DNA of 18,884 nucleotides, taken from positions 1 through 18,884 of the forward strand of contig CAYYWP010000082.1 of assembly GCA_964475125.1 (NCBI GenBank), read 5' to 3'. The notes beneath the pieces are model-generated. The model saw only the letters and a program-made list of their open reading frames with translations, did not search any database and was not told the origin of the DNA. Every line of letters begins with the position of its first letter. Position 1 is the first letter of the stretch. Shown here piece after piece: positions 7,982-14,132 of the stretch. This DNA is from CAYYWP01 sp964475125. Lineage in GTDB: Bacteria > Desulfobacterota > Binatia > HRBIN30 > CADEER01. The position numbers were made by a program, and so were the translations under genes.

Positions 7982-10138
7982 CTAGACAGACGAGGCGCGA
8001 GTCTGGCTACCTGTCCTCACATTAGGTGTCCCCTGGCCTGCCATGCTGGCAGCGAAGGGAAGATGTAGATAAAATCTTGCACCGCACCCTTCGTCGCTTT
8101 CCACAAGAATAAACCCCCCGGCCTCTGTAATGATCTGATTAGCGATTGAAAGGCCCAAGCCGGTGCCCTTTACCTTGGTCGTATAGAACGGGTTGAAAAT
8201 GTTTTCTTTTGCAGCCTCGGGAATCCCAGGCCCGCTATCCCGTACCTCAATCTGGCAATACAACGTCCCCTCTCGTTCAACCGTCCGAGTTTCCACCGAG
8301 ACCTCCCCCCCGGAGGCGCTCGCTTGTAGTCCGTTCAATGCGACATTCAGCACTACTTGCATTACTTGATCCGGATCGGCCACAACCGGCGCCAAATTAC
8401 CGCCAACCCGTAATCTCAAGTGAACTCCCTCAGCCTTCGCCTGGGGCTCCAAAAGAATCAGGGCGCGCTCCACGACTTCGTTTAGGTCGACCTCGCGCAA
8501 GGAAGGAATCGGGGCCTTCGCGAAAGCCAGTAATTCTCCTATCAGGGTGCTAATTCTTTGGACCTCAGACTCTGCTAGCTTCAGAAACGACGTCATGAAT
8601 TCCTCGTCATTGATACGCTCTGGCGCCAGCTGGAAGAAGGTCTGGATAGATACAAGCGGATTCCTGATCTCGTGCGCAATACCCGCAGCGAGTGTACCGA
8701 GGGCCGACAGACGTCCCGCGCGGCTGATAATCTCCCTAGACCGCCTCAGTTCTTCATACACTCGTGCGTTCTGTAACGCAGTCGCCACTTCCCTACCCAG
8801 CGAACCAAGGCCATCTAAATCCCGAACCGTGTATGCCTGCAGTGCCCTCCTCGCCCCGAGGCAACCAAACCCGAGCAACTCTTGCCCCGAAAGGAAGGGC
8901 ACTGCTACCTCCCAGTCATACCTGGCCATTACCTCCCAGGCCCCTGGCGATCCTCGCTGCCTGAGGGCCGGCCGTGCCTCATCGTGCAGTACTGGCTCCG
9001 ACCTCGTCACCAGCCATCTAACGAATGGATGGCCTGGAGCGAACTCCCTGACATGAGATGAATCAGCGACATCTGGGGTTAGCTCGAACCTCCCACTCAG
9101 GTCGTCGCGCACATACAAAGCTATCTTCTCAACTCCGAACACCCTCCTCAAACCATTCCGTACGACCGCACAGACTTCGTCCCGATCAAGGATCCTTACG
9201 ATCCCCCTCCCGAGCGCTTCCAAGGTTACGCGGCTTTCATACTTCCCACGAAAGAGCCACCTCTCAACAACCAGCTCCGCCCGAGTCCGCACCAACGGGA
9301 AAACAAGGCTTGTGACAACGAGGAAGAATATTACAACAGTCGAAAAATCCACGCTGTCGGTGATGAGGGTCCAGTGTTGAAGCCTAACGACGGCAATCGA
9401 CAAGGGCACGACACAAATTAGGGTCGCCAGCAGGTACGAAGCGAGCTTCGTCAACACGATATCGATATCCATCAAGCGATATCGAATGATCGCATAGGCT
9501 ACGACACAGGCCCACAGGGCACTTGCGAGGTTTCCCAGGGGATAGAATCGCAGACCGTAGGCAGGGAGAAGGTTCGTCAGGCCCAACGGTAAAGCAACGG
9601 CCATACCGAAGAGCCAGAACTTAAGTTGTAGGCGAGTCCGCGGCGAGGTCGTGTGCAGGTATTCTTCGGCGAGCACGTACGTAGCCGCCAGGAAGTTGAA
9701 TACCACCGACACAGTAAATGCGTGGTAATACCCGGTCTTGACGGAGTAGAACCCCCAGTAAAACGTACCGAGCTGGGTGACGAAGAGGCCGAGAAAGTTG
9801 ACGACCGCGATTGACGCAGTAAATGCGTAATCAACGAGTAGGGTTAAGAGCCACTTCGTTGATCCAGTCCTACCGGAAAGTGCCAGAGCAAGATGCAGCA
9901 TGCTCGGCAGGACGAAAAGTCCGATAGTCCGAAAGAGTCGAGAATACTCCAATGCTGCATTGTAGTCGTGCAGCGCGTACAGAGCGAAGAAGGTGAGGTT
10001 CCAGAAGATGAGCGTCGTAGCGAGGACGGCGAAGGCGATTCCGACCGATCTGTTGGGGGCGTTTCGCGGTACGAGAAACGCAAGAGCTGCGCTCGTTCCC
10101 GCGGCAATAAGTGGTATTGCCCCGGTAATGCGGATCAT
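7982..10138 (-). CDS. Membrane sensor histidine kinase (multi-TM, GAF, HisKA, HATPase), PrsK-like architecture
   Basis: A 718-residue inner-membrane kinase. Nine hydrophobic segments occupy about residues 6-283: seven in the N-terminal sensor block, then two after RYRLMDIDIV. A GAF-like domain spans about 305-465. The dimerisation/phosphoacceptor domain has AAGIAHEIRNPL with His489. The ATPase domain has the N-box VVLNVALNGLQAS (Asn598, Asn602), G1 RDSGPGIP (Asp634), F-box IFNPFYTT and G2 KGTGLGLSI, so all catalytic motifs are present. Order and length resemble PrsK, the kinase of PEP-CTERM/exosortase systems, but no exosortase gene is visible. The ATG overlaps the stop of the upstream acyl synthase by one base (TAATG), implying translational coupling. 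No response regulator is encoded here, so its partner must be elsewhere. The cue is unknown; the acyl product of the neighbouring synthase is one inferred possibility. Confidence 0.92.
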   Translation of the reverse strand: MIRITGAIPLIAAGTSAALAFLVPRNAPNRSVGIAFAVLATTLIFWNLTFFALYALHDYNAALEYSRLFRTIGLFVLPSMLHLALALSGRTGSTKWLLTLLVDYAFTASIAVVNFLGLFVTQLGTFYWGFYSVKTGYYHAFTVSVVFNFLAATYVLAEEYLHTTSPRTRLQLKFWLFGMAVALPLGLTNLLPAYGLRFYPLGNLASALWACVVAYAIIRYRLMDIDIVLTKLASYLLATLICVVPLSIAVVRLQHWTLITDSVDFSTVVIFFLVVTSLVFPLVRTRAELVVERWLFRGKYESRVTLEALGRGIVRILDRDEVCAVVRNGLRRVFGVEKIALYVRDDLSGRFELTPDVADSSHVREFAPGHPFVRWLVTRSEPVLHDEARPALRQRGSPGAWEVMARYDWEVAVPFLSGQELLGFGCLGARRALQAYTVRDLDGLGSLGREVATALQNARVYEELRRSREIISRAGRLSALGTLAAGIAHEIRNPLVSIQTFFQLAPERINDEEFMTSFLKLAESEVQRISTLIGELLAFAKAPIPSLREVDLNEVVERALILLEPQAKAEGVHLRLRVGGNLAPVVADPDQVMQVVLNVALNGLQASASGGEVSVETRTVEREGTLYCQIEVRDSGPGIPEAAKENIFNPFYTTKVKGTGLGLSIANQIITEAGGFILVESDEGCGARFYLHLPFAASMAGQGTPNVRTGSQTRASSV

Positions 10139-10704
10139 TACGTGCGTGACGTCGTGTGTTGCGAGAGAGTCGTCCTGGTGGCGAGGTCAAGATGGAGAAC
10201 GTGCATTAGCCGCTGGTATCCGGCGTGTGTGAAGGATGTGCCGGTTGGCAGAAACCCGACCCGGCCATAGAAGTTGAGGAGGTGCGGAAAGGTGTAGAGA
10301 AAAAAGTCAGTGAGTCCATTGCGCGCGGCAAGGCCTACGGCAAGATCAAGGAGGCCCGTGTGTATGAACAGGCTCTGATGTACAGCACGAAGGTCTGGAC
10401 GTACGCAGAGCCGGCCAAGTGCAGCGGGTTGACGCCCGCGAGAAACGACTGAGCTCAGATCGTACGCGGTCTCGAAGTCGAAGGGCCGGTATTCTGGCCC
10501 CAGGAGACGAAACGCGGCGACTATCTGGCCCGCGGAGTCACAGGCAATTAGATGCTGGGCGAACTCGTCCAGGCCGTCGTCCGGAACATGGCCCAGTTCT
10601 TCAGCATATATGACGCTCCGAAGGTTCAGGACACGTTCCCGCTCGGAACGACTCGCCACTTTGAAGACAAGTCCTTCAGGCAACTGAGCCCCTCGTAGCA
10701 GCAT
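10138..10704 (-). CDS. FeeM/LuxI-like N-acyltransferase (putative N-acyl amino acid or acyl-signal synthase)
   Basis: 188 residues with the GNAT-type fold pattern shared by N-acyl amino acid synthases (FeeM), PEP-CTERM-associated acyltransferases and LuxI-type autoinducer synthases. Visible motifs are RSVIYAEELGH (Arg29, Tyr33, Glu36), DDGLDEFAQH (Asp43, Asp46, His51), IVAAFRLLGP (Arg66), LGRLCVRPDLR (Arg98, Arg102, Arg106) and the GNAT-like end NFYGRVGFLPTG. Enzymes of this family move an acyl chain from acyl-ACP to an amino acid or amine. The divergently encoded ACP-dehydrogenase-ketosynthase set fits that chemistry. The Glu usually found three residues before the Arg98 position (E..R) is Ala95 here. 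ATG 10704 has no clear ribosome site; TTG 10683 has GAGGGG just upstream and is an alternative start. The substrate cannot be told from sequence. An ordinary GNAT acetyltransferase is less likely given the N-terminal motif. Confidence 0.75.
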   Translation of the reverse strand: MLLRGAQLPEGLVFKVASRSERERVLNLRSVIYAEELGHVPDDGLDEFAQHLIACDSAGQIVAAFRLLGPEYRPFDFETAYDLSSVVSRGRQPAALGRLCVRPDLRAVHQSLFIHTGLLDLAVGLAARNGLTDFFLYTFPHLLNFYGRVGFLPTGTSFTHAGYQRLMHVLHLDLATRTTLSQHTTSRT

Positions 10705-10729
10705 CGCCGTTCGAGACTAGTGGGACCGA

Positions 10730-10758
10730 TTGCGGCGTCTGTTGGTAAAGAGTATAGG
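10730..10758 (+). promoter_or_regulatory. Sigma70-like promoter for ACP operon, sharing its -10 with the opposite promoter
   Basis: On the plus strand, TTGCGG (10730-10735) and TATAGG (10753-10758) are also 17 bases apart. The -10 half TATA (10753-10756) is the same four base pairs used by the minus-strand -10. The -35 is weak (3 of 6), the -10 matches 4 of 6. Predicted leader about 26 bases to ATG 10791. Confidence 0.35.
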
Positions 10759-10779
10759 CCCTTCGAAACTAATGGCCAA
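10751..10779 (-). promoter_or_regulatory. Sigma70-like promoter for acyl synthase-kinase operon
   Basis: On the minus strand, -35 TTGGCC (10779-10774) and -10 TATACT (10756-10751) are separated by exactly 17 bases. The -35 matches 4 of 6 and the -10 matches 5 of 6 consensus positions. The start of transcription would fall near 10744, giving a leader of about 40 bases to ATG 10704. Inferred from pattern only. Confidence 0.5.
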
Positions 10780-10790
10780 CTGGTTGTGAG

Positions 10791-11066
10791 ATGCAGCCTG
10801 CTGATGTGCAAGTCGAACTCAAGGACGTCAGATTTCTGTTCGCGAAGTACCTATCGGAAGTCGGGCGTATTGGTTCTGCACAAATCGGGCTTGGTGCGAC
10901 CATCGATGGCGAGTTGCAGATGGAGTCGGTGGCGTTTGTCGAGTTGCAGGTCGCGCTTGAAGAGCAGCTCGGGATAGAGATTGACCCCGTGCGCGTGGTG
11001 GAGCTGAACGAATTCGGTGCAATTGCCGAGTATTTGCACAGCTTGGTGGTGAACCGGGGCGGATGA
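10791..11066 (+). CDS. Acyl carrier protein (dedicated, non-housekeeping type)
   Basis: A 91-residue acidic protein with the four-helix ACP pattern. The phosphopantetheine site is Ser46 in LQMESVAFVELQVALEEQLG, where housekeeping ACPs have DSL; here it is ESV. Helix III and IV follow (IEIDPVRVVELNEFGAIAEYLHSLV). An ACP like this would carry the acyl intermediate for the ketosynthase and dehydrogenase downstream and could be the acyl donor to the divergent FeeM-like enzyme, as FeeL is for FeeM in the environmental-DNA fee cluster. Its TGA overlaps the next gene's start (ATGA at 11063-11066), so the two are translationally coupled. The ribosome site is weak (GTGAG directly before ATG). Base composition is closer to the A+T-richer kinase side than to the ketosynthase side. 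Confidence 0.9.
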   Translation: MQPADVQVELKDVRFLFAKYLSEVGRIGSAQIGLGATIDGELQMESVAFVELQVALEEQLGIEIDPVRVVELNEFGAIAEYLHSLVVNRGG

Positions 11067-12202
11067 GCTTGTTGGGGGGAGCGCATGAGGAGTTCCGCCA
11101 CCGCCTGAGGACATATGTCGAGGCGCAGCTCGCGCCGCACGCGGACGATTGGGAGGCACGCGGTGTGCTGCCGCGGGAGGTGTTTCGCGGCTTGGGGGCG
11201 GAGGGATTCCTCGGGCTGACACACGAGCGGCGCTACGGCGGACAGGCGCTGGACTTCGGGTACGCGGTGGTGCTGGCCGAAGAGCTGCCGCGCAGTCGCA
11301 TGGGCGGGCTGACGCTGAGCGTGCTCGCACAGACGAACTTCTTCCTGCCGCTGCTGGCAAGCCACGGGAGCGAGGCGCAGAAGGAAGCGTTTCTCGCCCC
11401 GGCGATCCGTGGGGAGAAGATCGGGGCGCTGGCGTCGACGGAGCCAGCGGGGGGATCCGACTTGAGCGGCGCGACGGCGACCGTCGCCCTCGATGACGGC
11501 GATGTGTGGATCGTCAGCGGCGAGAAGAAATACATCACCAACGGACCGATCGCCGACTTCGTCGTGACGCTGGTTCGCACCGGGCCGCAGCCCGGGCCGA
11601 ACACCTTGTCGCTGCTGATCGTGCCGACCGATACGCCGGGGTTCGCGGTACGGGAATTGCGCAAGCTCGGCTTGCACACCTCTCCGACGGGCTGGCTGAC
11701 GTTCGATCATTGTCGCGTGCCAAAGGCGTTGACGCTCGGTCAGGTCAATCGCGGATATTACTATCATACGCAGAACCTGCTCGAAGAGCGTCTCATCGGC
11801 GGCGTCAGCGGCCTGGCCATGGCCGGCCTGGTGTTGACCGACACGATCGCTTACGTCAAGCAGCGCACGGCGTACGGGCAGCCGCTGGCCGCCCTGCAAA
11901 CGATCCGGCACCGCATCGCCGAGATGGCGGCCGAGGTCGAGATGGCGCGCGCCTTCGTCTACAGCGTTTGCGAGCGCTACCGCGATGGGCACACCGACAG
12001 CAAGCGCATCTGCATGGTCAAGTTCCAGGTCGTCGACATCGCGCAGCGCGTGATCGAGCGATGCCTGCAGCTCTTCGGCGGCTACGGCTTTCTGGAGGAA
12101 AACTGGATCAGCCGAGCCTATCGTGACGCCCGCGTGCTCAGCCTCGGCGGTGGCACCAGCGAGGTGATGAAGGACTTGGTTGCCAGCTACCTGCGGTTGT
12201 AA
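11063..12202 (+). CDS. Acyl-CoA (possibly acyl-ACP) dehydrogenase
   Basis: 379-residue flavoprotein of the acyl-CoA dehydrogenase family, introducing an alpha-beta double bond in an acyl thioester. Visible motifs are the N-terminal helical domain with GLTHERRYGGQALDFG, the FAD/substrate segment ASTEPAGGSDLSGATATV with VSGEKKYITNG, QRTAYGQPL, LQLFGGYGFLEEN and the C-terminal RDARVLSLGGGTSEVMKDL. The catalytic Glu of medium- and short-chain enzymes (YEGT) is Gly here (LGGGT), while LLEERLIGG offers Glu242 at the position used as base by long-chain and isovaleryl-CoA dehydrogenases. The whole C-terminal half reads most like the long-chain type. The gene begins inside the ACP stop codon, which makes an ACP-bound substrate plausible, though not shown. 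No electron-transfer flavoprotein genes are present in the window. Confidence 0.92.
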   Translation: MSLLGGAHEEFRHRLRTYVEAQLAPHADDWEARGVLPREVFRGLGAEGFLGLTHERRYGGQALDFGYAVVLAEELPRSRMGGLTLSVLAQTNFFLPLLASHGSEAQKEAFLAPAIRGEKIGALASTEPAGGSDLSGATATVALDDGDVWIVSGEKKYITNGPIADFVVTLVRTGPQPGPNTLSLLIVPTDTPGFAVRELRKLGLHTSPTGWLTFDHCRVPKALTLGQVNRGYYYHTQNLLEERLIGGVSGLAMAGLVLTDTIAYVKQRTAYGQPLAALQTIRHRIAEMAAEVEMARAFVYSVCERYRDGHTDSKRICMVKFQVVDIAQRVIERCLQLFGGYGFLEENWISRAYRDARVLSLGGGTSEVMKDLVASYLRL

Positions 12203-12214
12203 AAGACGGGCCTG

Positions 12215-13456
12215 ATGTACCCCCGCACGCCTGCCGTCACCGGCATCGGTCTGATCGCCCCCACCGGGGCAGGCCATGAACCCTTCTGGGCCGCGGTGAC
12301 AGGCGCCATCCCCTGCCTGGGGCGCGTGCGGCGTTTCGAGGCGACGGGCCTGGCCTGCCAGGTGGCCGGCGAAGTGGACGACGAGACCTACGCCGAGCTG
12401 ATCGACCCCCGCAAGCTGCGCACCACCACCCGCGCGACGCGGCTGGCGCTGGCGGCTTCTGAGCTCGCCCTGCGCGACGCCAGACTGGCGCCCTCCAGCG
12501 TGCCCGCGGGCGCCTTCGGCGTGACCGTGGGCACGGCGCTGGGCGGTTGGGCGGACGCCGAACAGCAGGTGGCGGTGGCGCTGGAGCGCGGCACCCGGCG
12601 GGTGAACCCGTTCATCGTCGCCGGCTCGGGGCACCATGGCCCGGGAATCGAGATCGCCGCCGCCGTGCAGGCACAAGGGCCACAAGTGACGTTCGCAAAC
12701 GGCTGCCCCTCGAGCCTTCACGCCCTGGGCCATGCGGCCGAGTTGATCGCCGCGGGCACCGTCGACGTCTGCCTGGCCGGGGGCGTCGAGGCACCGCTCT
12801 CGCCGATCGGCTTCGCCTCTCTCTGTCGCACCAACGAGCTGTCCACCGAGGAGCAAGCGCCCGAGCGGGCTTGCCGCCCGTTCGACACCTCGCACAACGG
12901 CATGGTGCTGAGCGAGGGCAGTTGCTTCCTGGTGCTGGAGGATCTCGAACGAGCCAGGCAGCGCGGCGCGACGATCTACGCCACCATTCTGGGCGCGGCG
13001 CAGTCGTGCGACGCGCAGGGGCTGTATGGAGTCGAGCCGGCCGGCCGCGCCGCCGCCGGCGCGCTGCGCCGGGTGCTCGAGCAGGCCGCCATCGGCCCGC
13101 AACAAATCGACTACATCTGCGCCCACGCCAATGGCGCCCCGGCCTTCGACCGCAAGGAGATCCGCGTCCTGACCGAGGCCTTCGGCGAGTTCTTGCCGAC
13201 CATCGCCATCAGCTCGATCAAGGGCGTCCTCGGCCACCCGTTCGGGGCCGCCGGGGCCTTTCAGACCGCCGCCGGCGCCTTGGCGATCACCACCGGCATC
13301 ATCCCACCGACGGCCAACCTGGTCGTGCCGGCAGTCGAATGCCAGGCGCGACACGTCATCGGCGCGGCGCTGCACACCGTCGTGCGTCGGGCGCTCATCA
13401 CCAGCTACGGGTACGGAGGGATCAACGCCTACCTGCTGCTGGGCCGCGCCGAGTAG
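12215..13456 (+). CDS. Beta-ketoacyl-ACP synthase, KAS II/FabF-like
   Basis: 413-residue condensing enzyme of the thiolase fold. The Cys-His-His active site is present: Cys164 in FANGCPSSLHALG, His304 in ICAHANGAPAFDRKE, His341 in SSIKGVLGHPFGAAGA. The C-terminal TSYGYGGINAYLLL matches the usual SFGFGGTNA region. The loop around the first His lacks the common HGTGTP threonines, and the Cys loop reads NGCPSS rather than TACSS, so it is a divergent, probably specialised paralogue rather than the housekeeping FabF. It lies 12 bases after the dehydrogenase stop in the same operon and would condense acyl and malonyl units on the ACP encoded upstream. Codon use is typical of the high-GC genome. It could also be a stand-alone secondary-metabolite ketosynthase; no ketoreductase, dehydratase or acyl ligase is seen next to it. 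Confidence 0.92.
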   Translation: MYPRTPAVTGIGLIAPTGAGHEPFWAAVTGAIPCLGRVRRFEATGLACQVAGEVDDETYAELIDPRKLRTTTRATRLALAASELALRDARLAPSSVPAGAFGVTVGTALGGWADAEQQVAVALERGTRRVNPFIVAGSGHHGPGIEIAAAVQAQGPQVTFANGCPSSLHALGHAAELIAAGTVDVCLAGGVEAPLSPIGFASLCRTNELSTEEQAPERACRPFDTSHNGMVLSEGSCFLVLEDLERARQRGATIYATILGAAQSCDAQGLYGVEPAGRAAAGALRRVLEQAAIGPQQIDYICAHANGAPAFDRKEIRVLTEAFGEFLPTIAISSIKGVLGHPFGAAGAFQTAAGALAITTGIIPPTANLVVPAVECQARHVIGAALHTVVRRALITSYGYGGINAYLLLGRAE

Positions 13457-13467
13457 TGAGCGCGCAG

Positions 13468-13481
13468 GGCGGGTTCCCGCC
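13468..13481 (+). terminator. Short hairpin after the ketosynthase gene
   Basis: GGCGGG-TT-CCCGCC is a perfect 6-base stem 11 bases after the ketosynthase stop, followed by ACTCCCCCC rather than a T-run. It could separate the operon from carD, but evidence for termination is weak. Confidence 0.3.
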
Positions 13482-13513
13482 ACTCCCCCCTGGATTAATC
13501 GCACCGAGCCTGC

Positions 13514-13519
13514 GATAAT
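13514..13519 (+). promoter_or_regulatory. Possible -10 element for carD
   Basis: GATAAT (5 of 6 to TATAAT) lies 8 bases before the carD ATG; the -35 region (TGGATT, 17 bases upstream) is poor. If used, transcription would start almost at the ATG, giving a nearly leaderless message. No Shine-Dalgarno sequence precedes this ATG. Confidence 0.25.
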
Positions 13520-13527
13520 GGCCGTCT

Positions 13528-14037
13528 ATGCCGCGCTCAGGGAAGACGGAGCCACTGTTCAAGGTCGGAGAAAAGGTCGTCTACCCAGCGCACGGGGTCG
13601 GGGTCATCCAGAGCATCCAGACCCGGGTCGTGTCCGGAACCGAGAAAACGTTTTACATGCTGCGGATCCTGGACAGCGACATGACCATCATGATCCCGAC
13701 CGAAAACGTCACCACGGTCGGCCTGCGGCGCGTCATCGGGCGGGATATGGTGACCAAGGTCTACAAGATCCTGCGCGAGAAGCGGGTCGAGATCGATCAA
13801 CAGACCTGGAATCGCCGCTACCGGGAGTATACGGAAAAGATCAAGACCGGCTCGGTGCTGGAAATCGCCAAGGTGTTGCGTGACCTGTTCGTCCTCAAGG
13901 GCGACAAGGAGCTGTCGTTCGGCGAACGCAAGATGCTCGACACGGCGCGCAATCTCCTGGTCAAGGAGCTCTCCATCGCCCGCTCCCATCCAGAGGAGAA
14001 GATCATGGAAGAGCTCAAGAACATCTTCGCCCATTGA
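13528..14037 (+). CDS. carD: CarD/CdnL family transcription regulator
   Basis: 169-residue RNA polymerase-binding protein. The family binds the beta subunit through an N-terminal Tudor-like domain and stabilises the open complex at rRNA and housekeeping promoters. Residues 10-70 (FKVGEKVVYPAHGVGVIQSI, then TFYMLRILDSDMTIMIPTEN) are the beta-interaction domain. The rest is the helical DNA-contacting domain, with RRYREYTEKIKTGS, LFVLKGDKELSFGERKMLD and ARNLLVKELSIA. Length is typical of the stand-alone CarD/CdnL group, without the HMGA-like tail of Myxococcus CarD. ispD follows after about 95 bases, the usual carD-ispD order in many bacteria. ATG 13528 is the only sensible start, although it lacks a ribosome site. 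Confidence 0.95.
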   Translation: MPRSGKTEPLFKVGEKVVYPAHGVGVIQSIQTRVVSGTEKTFYMLRILDSDMTIMIPTENVTTVGLRRVIGRDMVTKVYKILREKRVEIDQQTWNRRYREYTEKIKTGSVLEIAKVLRDLFVLKGDKELSFGERKMLDTARNLLVKELSIARSHPEEKIMEELKNIFAH

Positions 14038-14132
14038 AGTAGCGCCAGTCCCACGGGGCTCGGACTCGGCCGGCGAGACGAATGGCCAGCCGAGGAGCAC
14101 TCCGGCCCCCCGGTGATCGCTGAGCATTGCCG

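Noticed and set aside
7982..10704. Full PEP-CTERM/exosortase system suggested by the PrsK-like kinase and the acyltransferase
   Set aside because: No exosortase, PEP-CTERM protein, PrsR-type regulator or polysaccharide gene is visible in the window, so only the resemblance is reported.
10781..10790. AACTGGTT as an operator half-palindrome upstream of the ACP gene
   Set aside because: Only three bases pair on each side and the centre does not match; too weak to call an operator.
10769..13504. 911-codon open frame on the minus strand opposite the ACP, dehydrogenase and ketosynthase genes
   Set aside because: It is a shadow of three well-supported genes: its composition is Arg/Gly/Ala/His-rich, it has no recognisable domain, and it crosses the ACP and the intergenic gaps without a start signal.
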